64,000 nucleotides of DNA from Rhodanobacteraceae bacterium (GTDB lineage Bacteria; Pseudomonadota; Gammaproteobacteria; Xanthomonadales; Rhodanobacteraceae). The stretch is taken from assembly GCA_004299705.1 (NCBI GenBank), contig SCQS01000054.1:1-64000 (forward strand), read 5' to 3'. Below, piece by piece: positions 42,175 to 51,913 of the stretch. A model generated the notes under the pieces. The model had not been told where the DNA came from and did no database searches. It saw only the letters and a list, made by a program, of their open reading frames with translations. How positions within the stretch are numbered: the stretch's first letter is position 1; the number at the start of each line of letters is the position of its first letter. Position numbers and translations under genes: made by a program.

Positions 42175-43137
42175 ATGGAAATCTTTCGTCACGACCTCAA
42201 CATCAACTTCCTTGGCATGCGCAAGGTCAGCATCGTCATTTCGGCGATCTGCCTGATCGTGTCGGTGTGGGCCATCACGGTGAAGGGCCTCAATTACGGG
42301 CTGGATTTCACCGGCGGCGTGTTGATCCAGGTGAGCTACGAGCGGCCGGTCGATGTCGGCGACGTGCGTTCGGCCCTGATGAAGGTCGGCTTCGAGCACG
42401 CGGTGGTGCAGAGCGTCGGCGGCACCCGCGAAATCTCGATCCGCCTGCAAATTCCGAAAACCGAAGCCAAGAAGCAGAGCCCGGATCAGATCGCCGGCGC
42501 GATTTCGAAGAAGGTGCTGACCGCCCTGCAGGTCGACAATCCGGGCGCCAAGCTCGCGCAGTCGCCCGACTTCGTGGGACCCGAGGTCGGCCAGCAATTG
42601 AAGACCAGCGGCATCTACGCGGTGATCGTGGTGATCATCGGCATCATGGTGTACTTGGGGATGCGCTTCGAGAAACGCTTCGCCGTAGCCGCGGTGGCCA
42701 GCGAAATCCACGATACCGTGATCACGCTCGGCATCATCGCGCTGGTGCAGCGTGAGTTCGACATGACCGTGCTGGCGTCGATCCTCGCGGTGGTCGGTTA
42801 CTCGATCAACGACAAGGTGGTGGTGTTCGACCGCGTGCGCGAACTGTTCCGCTTGACCCGCAAGGCCAAGACCCAGGACATTCTCAATCGCGCGATCAAC
42901 AACACCCTGTCGCGTACCATCATCACCTCGGGCTTCACCGCGCTGGCGATGGCCTCGCTGTACTTGTTCGGCGGCCCCGCCGTGCACGGCTTCGCGATCA
43001 CCATGCTGATCGGCATCCTGGTCGGCACGCTCTCGTCGATCTTCTTCGCCAGCCCGCTGTTGCTGTGGCTGGGTGTGTCGAAGAAGGACCTGATGCCGGT
43101 GACCAAGGAAAATCCCGAGCTGGCCCGGCGACCATGA
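42175..43137 (+). CDS. secF: Protein translocase subunit SecF
   Basis: SecF partners SecD in the SecDF export motor. The 320-residue protein has six membrane segments, the periplasmic entry motif GLDFTGGVLIQVSY, and the conserved SINDKVVVFDRVRE and SRTIITSGFTALAMASLYLFGG in the membrane half. It begins MEIFRHDLNINFLGMRK. Repeat copy D starts 3 bp after the TGA stop and would lie in its 3' untranslated region. Confidence 0.97.
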   Translation: MEIFRHDLNINFLGMRKVSIVISAICLIVSVWAITVKGLNYGLDFTGGVLIQVSYERPVDVGDVRSALMKVGFEHAVVQSVGGTREISIRLQIPKTEAKKQSPDQIAGAISKKVLTALQVDNPGAKLAQSPDFVGPEVGQQLKTSGIYAVIVVIIGIMVYLGMRFEKRFAVAAVASEIHDTVITLGIIALVQREFDMTVLASILAVVGYSINDKVVVFDRVRELFRLTRKAKTQDILNRAINNTLSRTIITSGFTALAMASLYLFGGPAVHGFAITMLIGILVGTLSSIFFASPLLLWLGVSKKDLMPVTKENPELARRP

Positions 43138-43140
43138 TTT

Positions 43141-43248
43141 GTGCGATCGTCCCTGATCGCCGTGTGATGTTGCGGTGTGAGCGGTGTGATTCGCGGACAG
43201 TGGATGGACCAAAGCGGCCTTCCTTGGCCTGACTTTTCACAACAACTG
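43141..43248 (+). repeat. Two-hairpin 3'-UTR element, copy D
   Basis: 108-bp copy 3 bp after the secF stop, in the convergent gap with rapA (rapA stop 47 bp further). Hairpin 1 (43143-43160): GCGATCG-TCCC-TGATCGC. Hairpin 2 (43216-43229): GGCC-TTCCTT-GGCC, followed by TGACTTTTCACAACAACTGC. Minus-strand loop motifs are CAGGGACG and CAAGGAAG. Confidence 0.85.
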
Positions 43249-43295
43249 CTCGGAGCGGGGGCGTATCGGCGTGCGCTCTGTGTGTCCACGCGCCT

Positions 43296-46136
43296 TTACC
43301 GCAACGCCAGGAAATCCGCGCTGACGGCCATCCGCACGGCATCCAGGCGCGGGCGCGCTTTGGCGAGCGCCACGCACACGGCTTCGCGCGTGGTTTCTGC
43401 CGCGGCGATTTCTTCCGGCGTGACCGCGGCGTGGATCGCCGCCAGCGCGCACAGGCGTTGCACACGGGCGTCGAGAATCGTGCGCGCCTGCGCCACGGCC
43501 GCGCTTATGACGTCACGGGCCTGCTCGGCGGCCAGCGTGTCGGCCTGCTCCAGCATCGGCGGAACCAGTTGCGCGAGGTAGCGGCGGTAGCGCGAAAGAT
43601 CCGGTCCGCGCTCACGCGCCCGAGTGATCGATGCGGGAGAGGGTGAATAGTCCCGCGTCGCGAGGCGCGAATCCACGCACACGGTGAACGGTGTGGGCGG
43701 CAGGAAACGTGGCGTATCCAGTTGCACGTTGGCGACGCATTCCACGAGGTACACGGCTTCCAGCAACACGCTGCGTGGGGGCAGCGCGGGATCGACCAGG
43801 AACGCCGCGTTGCCGAATTCGCCGGACAACAGCAAGTCGAATGCGCCCGTGACCAGCGGGTGATCCATCCTGAGCAGATCCAGTTCCTCGCGCGCGAGCG
43901 CCAGCGAACGGTCGAACGTGCCCCGGCGCGGGCCATCGGTGAAGCCTGGCAAGGCGTCGGTCGAGAGGAATTCCGGATCCAGCAGGATGCTGCCGTCGTC
44001 GAGGTCTTCGACGTGCACGCCGAAGGGCTCGATACATTCCTGGATCAGCGATTGGGCCGGCGTGTCGGCGTCGGCATCGTGCATTGCCGACAACAATGCG
44101 CGGCCACCGGCATGACGGGTCGCGAGCTCCAGCAAGCGATCGCGCCCGTCGCGGATGCAGGCGGAGAGTTCCGCGTGGATACCCGCAGTCGTGCCGACCA
44201 GGTCGTCAAGTTCAGGGTTGTCGGATTCACTCCCCGACGCATGCGCGCGGGCCACGTCGATCGCGTGATCGCCAAAGCGGCGCAACAGCTCGCGTCCGTC
44301 CGCGGGGCATTCGCGCAAGACCCGCGTGCCGTCGGCGTGCCAGCGCTGCAGCGCTTCCTGCGCGGTGCCCGGCAATGATGCAACGTGCAGCGTGACCGGA
44401 TGGCGCTGGCCGATGCGGTCGAGGCGCCCGATGCGTTGCTCGACCAGATCCGGATCGAGCGGCAGATCCCACAGCACCAGACGATGCGCGAACTGGAAAT
44501 TGCGTCCTTCCGAACCGATCTCGGAACACAACAGCAGGCGCGCGCCAGCGGCTTGCGCGAACCAGGCCGCCGCGCGGTCGCGCTGCAGCAGGGTCAGGCC
44601 TTCGTGGAAGCACGCGACGGCGGCGCCCGTGCGGGTGCGCAGTGCGGCATCGATGGCCTCGACCTTGGCGCGCGTGGTCGCGATCAACAGGAATTTGTCG
44701 CCGGGATGCGCGTCCAGCAACCGCACCAGCCAATCGATGCGCGGGTCGCCGGTGTAGTCCAGCGAACGTTGCGCGGCGCCTGCGCCCGCGCCGTGGACAT
44801 CGTCCTCGAATTCGGCCAGCAGGCTTCGTCGTGCCGGCGAATCCAGTGTCGCGCTGTCGGCGGCGACAGCGATCTCGCGGCCGGCGAAACCGCCGACGCC
44901 ATCGCGGCGATTGCGGTACATCACGCGGCCGGTGCCGTGGCGATCGATCAACGCCGACAACAGTTCGTTCGCGGCATCGGGGTATGCATCGACCAGCGCG
45001 TGCAAGGCGGGATCGTGCGGGAAGCGCGCGCGCAATTCGATGCGATCGCCGTCGGCAAGGGGTTCGCGGGCGGCGATGCGCCCGGCGATGGGGGAAAGCA
45101 CGGCATAGCCGTCGGCCTCGGCGAGGTAACGGTCGAGGTCGTCGAAGCGGGCGGGGTCGAGCAGGCGCAGGCGCGCGAAGTGCGCGCGGCGGCCCAGTTG
45201 CTCCGGCGTGGCGGTCAGCAGCACCACGCTGGGCACGATCCGGGCCAAGGCTTCGACGACGAGGTATTCGGGGCTGGCGGTTTCCGGTGTCCACTCGAGA
45301 TGGTGGGCTTCGTCCACTACCAGCATGTCCCAGCCCGCCGCCAGCGCCTGCGCGCGACGTTGCGGCGAGCGCGCCAGCCACGCCAGCGACGCGATCGCGA
45401 GCTGCTCGTCCTCGAACGGATTGCGCGCGGGATCGCTGGCGGCGATGGCGGTGCAGCGTTCCTCGTCCACGATCGCGAAGCCGAGTTGGAAGCGTCGGCG
45501 CAGTTCCACGAACCATTGCACCAGCAAGGCATCCGGCAGCACGATCAACACGCGCGTGGCGCGGCCGGTGGCCAGCATGCGCGCGATCAACATGCCGGCC
45601 TCGATGGTCTTGCCGAGGCCGGCCTCGTCGGCCAGCAGTGCGCGCGGGTGTTCGCGCTCCATGCAGGCTGCGACCACGCCGAGCTGGTGCGGCAACAGGT
45701 CGATGCGCGCCGACAGGATGCCCCAGGCGTCGGAGCGCCGTGCCCAGGCTCGCGCCAGCAGCGCCCGTTTGCGCAGTTCGTAATGGTGCGGCTTGTCGAC
45801 CCGCGCCGACATCAGGCGCGCGTCAGCCTGCGAGAGCGACTGCTCGTCGTCGAGTTGGCCTTCGGCCAGTTCGCGCTTTTCACCCGAATACACCAGCAGG
45901 CCGTCGTCGCGCAGATCGATGCGCTCGACCACGAACGAGATGCCGCGCCCGGCGATGCGTTGGCCCACCCGGAAACTGGCGCGCGCCAGCGGTGCGCCAT
46001 GCGCCGCGTAATTGCGCACCACGCCGGATTTGGCGAACAACACCTGCAGCGCGCGCTCGTCGCACCGCAACACCGTGCCGAGGCCGAGTTCGGGCTCCGC
46101 CTCGGAAACCCAGCGTTGGCCCGGGATGTAGTTCAT
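43296..46136 (-). CDS. rapA: RNA polymerase-associated ATPase RapA
   Basis: RapA (HepA) is a Swi2/Snf2-type ATPase that recycles RNA polymerase. The 946-residue protein begins MNYIPGQRWVSEAEPELGLG, the RapA N-terminal Tudor-like domain. The helicase core follows: LLADEAGLGKTIEAGMLIARM (motif I), DEAHHLEW (motif II, DEAH), TATPEQLGRRAHFARLRLLD, and the C-terminal LCSEIGSEGRNFQFAHRLVLWDLPLDPDLVEQRIGRLDRIGQ. E. coli RapA is 968 residues. It transcribes toward secF; the upstream YbiX-type gene on the same strand ends 82 bp before it. Confidence 0.96.
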   Translation of the reverse strand: MNYIPGQRWVSEAEPELGLGTVLRCDERALQVLFAKSGVVRNYAAHGAPLARASFRVGQRIAGRGISFVVERIDLRDDGLLVYSGEKRELAEGQLDDEQSLSQADARLMSARVDKPHHYELRKRALLARAWARRSDAWGILSARIDLLPHQLGVVAACMEREHPRALLADEAGLGKTIEAGMLIARMLATGRATRVLIVLPDALLVQWFVELRRRFQLGFAIVDEERCTAIAASDPARNPFEDEQLAIASLAWLARSPQRRAQALAAGWDMLVVDEAHHLEWTPETASPEYLVVEALARIVPSVVLLTATPEQLGRRAHFARLRLLDPARFDDLDRYLAEADGYAVLSPIAGRIAAREPLADGDRIELRARFPHDPALHALVDAYPDAANELLSALIDRHGTGRVMYRNRRDGVGGFAGREIAVAADSATLDSPARRSLLAEFEDDVHGAGAGAAQRSLDYTGDPRIDWLVRLLDAHPGDKFLLIATTRAKVEAIDAALRTRTGAAVACFHEGLTLLQRDRAAAWFAQAAGARLLLCSEIGSEGRNFQFAHRLVLWDLPLDPDLVEQRIGRLDRIGQRHPVTLHVASLPGTAQEALQRWHADGTRVLRECPADGRELLRRFGDHAIDVARAHASGSESDNPELDDLVGTTAGIHAELSACIRDGRDRLLELATRHAGGRALLSAMHDADADTPAQSLIQECIEPFGVHVEDLDDGSILLDPEFLSTDALPGFTDGPRRGTFDRSLALAREELDLLRMDHPLVTGAFDLLLSGEFGNAAFLVDPALPPRSVLLEAVYLVECVANVQLDTPRFLPPTPFTVCVDSRLATRDYSPSPASITRARERGPDLSRYRRYLAQLVPPMLEQADTLAAEQARDVISAAVAQARTILDARVQRLCALAAIHAAVTPEEIAAAETTREAVCVALAKARPRLDAVRMAVSADFLALR

Positions 46137-46217
46137 TGCGGCTTCTTGGTCTGGAAAGCCGCGTATTATCGCGCGTCGCAGAGTCGATTGCCGAATCGCG
46201 GATCAGCGATGTGGCAT

Positions 46218-46895
46218 TTATGTCTCGGACCACTGCCGCAGCAGGTTGTGATACACCCCGGTGAGTTGCTTGACCGCTGCACCGTCGGCACCGCCCGCAT
46301 CGAGTTGCCGGATCGCGGTGTCGAGTTGCAGCAGGGTACGCCGCCGTGATTCGTCGCGCACCAGGCTCTGGATCCAGAAGAATGCCGCCACGCGCGCGCC
46401 ATGGGTCACCGGTTCGACGCGGTGCAGGCTGGAGGCCGGATACACAATGGCGTCGCCGGCTGGCAGTTTCACTGCGTGCTCGCCCCAGGTGTCCTCGATC
46501 ACGAGTTCGCCGCCGGTGTAGTTTCCGGGTTCCGCGAGAAGCACCGTGCAGGCGATGTCGCTGCGCAACTGCGTGCCGTCGGCCAGTGCCATCACCGCGC
46601 CATCCACATGCGCGCCGTAGCTGCCACCGTCGGCGTAGCGGTTGAAGCGCGGCGGCAGGATTTTCACGGGCAAGGTTGCCGCGTGGAACAGGGGATGGCG
46701 CGCGCACGCGGCCAGCACCTCGCGTCCCAGTTCCGTGCGCAGCGGTGAGGTGTCGGGCAACTGCTGGTTGCGCTTTACCCGCGCGCCCTGCAGACCGACC
46801 GTTTCGCGGCCATCGATCCATCCGGCGGCGTCAAGCCTTGCGCGCATCCGCGCGACCGTTGCCGCGTCCAGCAGGTTTTCGATGTGCAGCAACAT
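46218..46895 (-). CDS. Fe(II)/2-oxoglutarate-dependent PKHD-type hydroxylase (YbiX/PiuC-like)
   Basis: A 225-residue dioxygenase with the double-stranded beta-helix iron-binding set visible as YGAHVDGAVM (HxD) and PASSLHRVEPVTHGARVAAFFW (second histidine and 2-oxoglutarate arginine). YbiX/PiuC-type proteins are iron-regulated and encoded beside siderophore receptors; the biological substrate is unknown. It begins 4 bp after the receptor gene ends, so the two are cotranscribed, the same order as fiu-ybiX in E. coli. It should therefore be under the Fur-like site at 49369-49383. Confidence 0.92.
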   Translation of the reverse strand: MLLHIENLLDAATVARMRARLDAAGWIDGRETVGLQGARVKRNQQLPDTSPLRTELGREVLAACARHPLFHAATLPVKILPPRFNRYADGGSYGAHVDGAVMALADGTQLRSDIACTVLLAEPGNYTGGELVIEDTWGEHAVKLPAGDAIVYPASSLHRVEPVTHGARVAAFFWIQSLVRDESRRRTLLQLDTAIRQLDAGGADGAAVKQLTGVYHNLLRQWSET

Positions 46896-46899
46896 GACG

Positions 46900-49230
46900 T
46901 CAGAAATGCAGGTCGAGGGTCAGCAGTGCCGAACGCGGCGTACCGGGCGTGTAGCGGTAACCGCTCTTGTTGATCGCAGCCACGTAGTCCTCTTCGAACA
47001 GATTGTAGACATTCAATTGCAGCGACGCGTGGCGATTGAGCTTGTAGCTGGCCATCGCGTCGAACACCCAGTAGGCACGGGTGAACTCAGGCGTGCCGAT
47101 GGCGCCGTCGTGGCCGCGCTGCATCTCTCCGGAATAACGCGCACCGGCGCCGATCACGAAACCGCGCGGCAGCTTCCACGTACTCCATGCCGTGAACGCA
47201 CTCCTGGGCGTGTAGGCCAGCGTGCCGGAACCGTCGGTCGCGGGTGCGGAAGTCGTGGTGGAACTGCTGACTATGCCGCTGTCCGCGTGGGTGTTCATCA
47301 CGGTGTAGCCGGCGCTGACTGACCAGTGGCGGGTGATCTGGCCGAGCGCGCCCAACTCGATGCCTTGCACGCGTTCGCGGCCAATCTGGTAGTACTGCAG
47401 GCCCACCGGATCCTGCACCACGAGGTTCGTGACCACGGTGCGGAACAGCGCGGCGGTCAATCGCAACTGGTCACCGAACGCGTCCCACTTGGTGCCGACT
47501 TCGACGGTGCGTGCCTTTTGCGGGCTGAAGATCGGATTGTCCGCACTGCTGGCCGAAGCGTTGAAGGCGAGGCTGTTGCCGCCAGGCGGTTCGCTGGCGG
47601 TTGCGAAGTCGGCGTACACGCTGCCATTGGCCGCGGGCTTGTAGACGATGCCGAGTTTGTAGCTGGAAAGATTGCCGCGCTTGCTGGCGTCGACGCCGGG
47701 TGCCGGCGTGCCGGTCGCAAGGGCTCCGCATGCGGGATTGCCGCGGCTGCCGCACAGCACCACGTTTTGGAAATCCGCTGTGTAGCGGTCAGCGCGTCCG
47801 CCGGCCGTGAGCAGCCAGCGTTCGCCGAGGTGCAGGGTGTCGAACGCGTAGACGCTGACGGTGTCGGTGCGTCCGCGGCTCCAGGTACCGTTGTTGCCGA
47901 TGATCAGGCCGCTGGCTGTAGCCGGATCGGGGTCGTACAAATTGGCCGGCGTCCACGCACTGCCGTCGAGCGCGCCCAATCCGCCGGTGCCGACTTTCTC
48001 GCGGGTCAGCTCGAGGCCGGCGCTGAGGTTGTGCACGACGGCGCCGGTGGCGAAGTTGGCGGTGAGGTTGGTCTGGTTGGTGAGGATGCGGTTGGTCTGG
48101 TCCTTGAAGTTCGGATTGCTGCGCGCGATCGTCCAGGTCGCGGGATCGAGTGGGTTCGGTGTAAGCAGGTTGGCCGCGCTGCCCATGAACGAGGTCAACA
48201 AGTAGTCTTCGTGGGTGCGCCCCCAGCGGAAGGTGTCGTGCAGTGCCACGCTGTCGTTGAACGCGTGGTGCACGATCACGGTGAACATGTCGGCCTTGAC
48301 GTGGTCGTGGTCGGCGTCGGTGCCGTAAAAGTTCGCGGGATCGACCGCGGGTGCGGCGGACAGGAACGTGCGGGTCGGATCGGGCGAGGCATAGCCCGGC
48401 AGGCCGATGGTGGGCACGCCGCCGTCGGGCACGTTGTTCTGGGTCACGTGCAGGTAATCGACATACACCGTGGTCGGCGTGCCCAGCCCGAACGCCAGCG
48501 ACGGCGCCACCCCCCAACGGTCGTTCTTCACGTCGTGGCGGCCGGGCCTGCCGCTGTCCTGGCCCATCACGTTGAGGCGGAACGCGGAATGTTCCGCGAG
48601 CACCTGGTTCCAATCGGCCGTGCTGCGTTGCCGGTTCCAGCTGCCGTAGCTCAGTGATGCCGATGCGCCGTTGTCCATCAGCGGTTGCTTGCTGGCCATG
48701 TCGATCGCGCCGGTCGGAGTGGTGCGGCCGTACACGGTGCCGTCGGGGCCCTTGACCACGTCGACCTGCTCGGTGTCGAACACGTCGCGCGAAATCGAAC
48801 CGAGGTCGCGCACGCCGTCCACGAAGATGCTGCCGGCGGCGCTGAAGCCGCGCATGTAGACGGCGTCGCCGGTGGAGGTGCTGCCGTTCTCGCCCACGTA
48901 GAACGTGCCGACGCCAGGACTGTTGTGCAACGCTTCGGTCAGCGTCGTCGCGCCTTGTTGCCGGATGATCTGCTTGCCGATCACGTTGATGGTCTGCGGC
49001 GTGTCCAGCAGCGGCTGGGTGAATTTGGGCGACGCGACCTTGTCGATCTTGTAGGGGTTGAAGTGGCCCTTGACGTGGATCGCGGGCAGTTGCGTGGGCG
49101 CATCGGCGCCAGCGGGGGCGGCGGCCAGGGCCGGCAGGCCGAGTGCGATGCCGGTCATCAGGGTGGACAACTTGAATGCGGGGCCGGGGCTGCGCGAGGG
49201 GTGGTGCTTGCGGTGCCGAATCGCGGTCAT
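46900..49230 (-). CDS. TonB-dependent siderophore receptor (Fiu-like)
   Basis: A 776-residue outer-membrane receptor, probably for a catecholate siderophore given its YbiX-type partner. After a positively charged start there is a membrane/signal segment (STLMTGIALGLPALAAAPAGA, about 22-43). The TonB-box region precedes the plug (LDTPQTINVIGKQIIRQQGATT, YMRGFSAAGSIFVDGVRD, VDVVKGPDGTVYGRTTPTGAID). The beta-barrel ends in the expected aromatic RSALLTLDLHF. The 5' end has a long basic stretch, so a later start is possible. A Fur-box-like site lies 139-153 bp upstream, suggesting iron control. Confidence 0.94.
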   Translation of the reverse strand: MTAIRHRKHHPSRSPGPAFKLSTLMTGIALGLPALAAAPAGADAPTQLPAIHVKGHFNPYKIDKVASPKFTQPLLDTPQTINVIGKQIIRQQGATTLTEALHNSPGVGTFYVGENGSTSTGDAVYMRGFSAAGSIFVDGVRDLGSISRDVFDTEQVDVVKGPDGTVYGRTTPTGAIDMASKQPLMDNGASASLSYGSWNRQRSTADWNQVLAEHSAFRLNVMGQDSGRPGRHDVKNDRWGVAPSLAFGLGTPTTVYVDYLHVTQNNVPDGGVPTIGLPGYASPDPTRTFLSAAPAVDPANFYGTDADHDHVKADMFTVIVHHAFNDSVALHDTFRWGRTHEDYLLTSFMGSAANLLTPNPLDPATWTIARSNPNFKDQTNRILTNQTNLTANFATGAVVHNLSAGLELTREKVGTGGLGALDGSAWTPANLYDPDPATASGLIIGNNGTWSRGRTDTVSVYAFDTLHLGERWLLTAGGRADRYTADFQNVVLCGSRGNPACGALATGTPAPGVDASKRGNLSSYKLGIVYKPAANGSVYADFATASEPPGGNSLAFNASASSADNPIFSPQKARTVEVGTKWDAFGDQLRLTAALFRTVVTNLVVQDPVGLQYYQIGRERVQGIELGALGQITRHWSVSAGYTVMNTHADSGIVSSSTTTSAPATDGSGTLAYTPRSAFTAWSTWKLPRGFVIGAGARYSGEMQRGHDGAIGTPEFTRAYWVFDAMASYKLNRHASLQLNVYNLFEEDYVAAINKSGYRYTPGTPRSALLTLDLHF

Positions 49231-49368
49231 GCGGGTTCCTTGTCTGGTGTGGCCGCGGGATCAGCGACAAACACTTCCCCGTGCGGGCCATGCCCGCTTT
49301 TTGTCGGCCTTGTTTTTTTCGGCACAGCGGAATGCGCGCACCGGATGCGCCGCAGATAGTAAATCAAA

Positions 49369-49383
49369 TGAGAACGATTCGCA
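49369..49383. promoter_or_regulatory. Putative Fur box upstream of the siderophore receptor gene
   Basis: TGAGAACGATTCGCA matches 10 of 14 informative positions of the 7-1-7 Fur consensus TGATAATNATTATCA. It lies 139-153 bp upstream of the receptor start, in a locally AT-rich patch (AGTAAATCAAATGAGAACG). No other gene reads away from it. Confidence 0.55.
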
Positions 49384-49413
49384 ATTACTATTGTGGCGAG
49401 CTTGCGTGAGGAA

Positions 49414-49440
49414 CAAAAAAACGCCGCATTGCTGCGGCGT
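49414..49440 (-). terminator. Intrinsic terminator of the first M13 peptidase gene
   Basis: On the minus strand ACGCCGCA-GCAA-TGCGGCGT is followed by a run of seven T residues. It lies about 190 bp beyond the peptidase stop and 30 bp before the Fur-like site, so it also insulates the receptor promoter. Confidence 0.9.
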
Positions 49441-49525
49441 TCGAAGGTCATGGTGGATTGGCATCGCGCTCGGAGGGTCGTCAGTCCCCTCCACCACAAC
49501 CCCCGAACGGCGCGTCGCTCTCCTT

Positions 49526-49602
49526 CCCCCTTCGGTGCGAAGGGGGATCGAGGGGGATGGCTTTTCGCAGTACGACATCCCTCCGCCCTTCGTTCCGAAG
49601 GG
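49526..49602. repeat. CCCCCTTC-type hairpins beyond the first M13 peptidase gene
   Basis: CCCCCTTCG-GTG-CGAAGGGGG (49526-49546) and CCCTTCG-TTC-CGAAGGG (49586-49602), with GATCGAGGGGGATGG between them. They lie between the peptidase stop at 49630 and its terminator at 49440. Confidence 0.7.
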
Positions 49603-49629
49603 GGTGTCTTATGCTTTTCCCGAGTCCCG

Positions 49630-51786
49630 TTACCAGATCTTCACCGGGTTCTTGCGCACCATCTTGTCGCCGGCCTTGCACTGGAACGCCTGCGCGAACT
49701 GCGGCATGTTGCTGGCCGATGCGAACGCGCGGATCTTCGCGGGTGCGTGCGGATCGACGTTCAACATCAACTCGGCGGTTTTCTCGCGCGCGGTGCCTTC
49801 CCAGACGCGGGCCGAGTTGAGGAAGAAACGCTGGTCCTCGGTCATGCCGTCGATCTTCGCATCGGCTTCCTTGGGGTCGGCCTTGAGCGGGGTCTGCAGC
49901 GCGGTGTAGGCGATGTTGAGGCCGCCGAGATCGGCGATGTCCTCGCCCAGCGTCAGCTTGCCGTTGACGTGCAGGTCGGGCTTGCCGGGGATCGGCGTGT
50001 AGCCGTCGTACTGCTTGGCCAGCTCGGTGGTGCGTGCGTCGAAGTTCTTCTTGTCCTGCGGCGTCCACCAATTCACGCGGTTGCCATGGCCGTCGAACTG
50101 GCTGCCCTGGTCGTCGAAGCCGTGACTGGATTCGTGTCCGATCACGAAACCGATGCCGCCGTAATTGAGCGCATCGTCACCCTTGGCATAGAAGAACGGT
50201 GGCTGCAGGATCGCGGCGGGGAAGTTGATGGTGTTGGTGGACGGGTCGTAATAGGCGTTGACGGTCTGCGGCGTCATGCCCCATTGCTTGCGGTCGGTAG
50301 GCTTGCCGATCTTGCCGATGTCGTAGTGGTAGTTGTACTTGCCGGCGGCTTCGAGGTTGGCGTACCACTGGTTCGGCTGGATGGTCAGGCCCGACCAGTC
50401 GCGCCATTCGCCCTTGTCCGGGTAGCCGATCTTGGGCAGGAACAGCGCCCACTTTTCCAGCGCCTTCTGCTTGGTCGCCTCGCTCATCCAGTCGACGTGC
50501 TCGATGTGTTCCTTGAGCGCGTTGCGGATATTGGTGACCAGTTGTTCGGCACGCTGCTTGGCTTCCGGCGGGAAGTACTTGGCGACGTACAGCTCGCCCA
50601 GACCCATGCCCATCGCGCTGTTGACCGCACCGACCACGCGTTTCCAGCGCTCCTTCTGCTCGGGCTGGCCGCGCAGGGTCTTGCCGTAGAAGTCGAACTG
50701 GTTGTCCTGGAACGCCGTGCTCAGGGCCGGCGAGGCGTTGCTGATCAGGTGGAACTTGAGGTACGCCTGCCATTGCGATGCCGGCGCGGTCGCCAGCAGC
50801 TTGTCGAACTCGGCCATGAACTTCGGCTGCGACAGCGAGAAGCCCTGGCCGATGTCCACGCCCTGGGCCTTGAAGAATTTCTCCCAGCTGAAGTGCGGGG
50901 TAATCTTGTCGGCCTCGGCGATGCTGACGAAGTGGTATTCGTTGTCGAGATTGCGCAACTCGGTCGGCGACAGCGAGTGCCTGGCAAGTTCGGTTTCGAA
51001 CTTCATCGCCGCGTCGGCCTGTTTCTGGGCATCGGCGGCAGGCGTGCCGGCCAGTTCCAGCGACTTGGCGATGTACTTCACGTAGGCGTCGCGGATGTCC
51101 TTGTACTTCGCATCGGTGTAGTAGGCCGGCGTCGGCAGGCCCAGACCATCCTGGAACACGTAACCGATCTGCTTGGTGGCGTCCTTGAAATCGGCGCCCG
51201 AGCCGAAGCTGAAAACGTAGCTGTCGCCGTTGTTGAAGCTGGTGTCGAGGAAGTCGGCGATCTCGGCCGGGGTCTTCAGCGCATCGATCGCGGCCAACTG
51301 CGGCTTGATCGGGTCGTAGCCCAGCTTGTCGATCGCCGCCGTATCCATGCCGGCGGCGTACAGGTCACCCAGCTTCTGCTGCAAGGCGCTGCCGGTGTGG
51401 TCCTTGGCATCCGTAGCGGCGGTTTCGAGGATCTGCTTCTGCTCCAGGATGCTCTTTTCGTGCAGGATGCCGAACGCGCCCCAACGGGTCTGGTCGGACG
51501 GAATCGGGTTGGCCTTGTTCCACTTCGCATTCACGTATTGGGCGAAGTCGTTGCAGGGGTTGTACTGGTCGTCGAGGGTGAACGCCATCGATTGATCCGG
51601 CGGGATGGCCACGGTCGCAGCCGGGGCCGGGGCGGTGCTTGCCGAGGCCGGCGCCGAGGTCGATGCCGAGGCGGCCGGGGCCGACGCCGATGCCGACGAA
51701 TGCTGCGAGGACGTGTTGCTGCAGCCGGAAACTGCAAGGGCTGCGCATACGGCCAGCGCGATCGGGGTCATCAGGTGCTTGTGCAT
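49630..51786 (-). CDS. M13-family metallopeptidase lipoprotein (copy 1)
   Basis: A 718-residue zinc endopeptidase of the neprilysin/PepO family (M13), anchored as a lipoprotein: MHKHLMTPIALAVCAALAVSGC, with the lipobox cysteine at residue 22. A serine/alanine/proline linker follows (about 25-60), then the M13 domain (PCNDFAQYVNAKWNKANPIP). The active site is HESSH at 551-555 (ligands H551, H555; base E552), with the third ligand E615 and D619 in LGEDIADLGG and the C-terminal NVDPHAPAKIRAF. The ATG at 51786 gives the lipobox at the right distance. It is strongly similar to the next gene, showing tandem duplication. Confidence 0.95.
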   Translation of the reverse strand: MHKHLMTPIALAVCAALAVSGCSNTSSQHSSASASAPAASASTSAPASASTAPAPAATVAIPPDQSMAFTLDDQYNPCNDFAQYVNAKWNKANPIPSDQTRWGAFGILHEKSILEQKQILETAATDAKDHTGSALQQKLGDLYAAGMDTAAIDKLGYDPIKPQLAAIDALKTPAEIADFLDTSFNNGDSYVFSFGSGADFKDATKQIGYVFQDGLGLPTPAYYTDAKYKDIRDAYVKYIAKSLELAGTPAADAQKQADAAMKFETELARHSLSPTELRNLDNEYHFVSIAEADKITPHFSWEKFFKAQGVDIGQGFSLSQPKFMAEFDKLLATAPASQWQAYLKFHLISNASPALSTAFQDNQFDFYGKTLRGQPEQKERWKRVVGAVNSAMGMGLGELYVAKYFPPEAKQRAEQLVTNIRNALKEHIEHVDWMSEATKQKALEKWALFLPKIGYPDKGEWRDWSGLTIQPNQWYANLEAAGKYNYHYDIGKIGKPTDRKQWGMTPQTVNAYYDPSTNTINFPAAILQPPFFYAKGDDALNYGGIGFVIGHESSHGFDDQGSQFDGHGNRVNWWTPQDKKNFDARTTELAKQYDGYTPIPGKPDLHVNGKLTLGEDIADLGGLNIAYTALQTPLKADPKEADAKIDGMTEDQRFFLNSARVWEGTAREKTAELMLNVDPHAPAKIRAFASASNMPQFAQAFQCKAGDKMVRKNPVKIW

Positions 51787-51851
51787 GTGGAGGTCCTTTG
51801 GCGTTGCGAATAGGGTTGCCGACACGCTTGCGGCGCGCGGTCAGAACCAGC

Positions 51852-51902
51852 GATTGTGCCAGCAACGCTGCGTGATTGGTGGCGTATGTGCCGAAGGTCA
51901 TG
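51852..51902 (-). promoter_or_regulatory. Conserved promoter region of M13 copy 1
   Basis: Reading on the minus strand, CATGACCTTCGG (51902 downward) is followed, with TGACC starting at 51900, 38 bp later by CACAAT in the context TGCTGGCACAATC. The same TGACC-N-TGCTGnCACAATC layout at identical spacing precedes M13 copy 2 (54315-54364), which supports CACAAT as the -10 with an extended TGn. Confidence 0.45.
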
Positions 51903-51913
51903 GCGCGGTCGTG

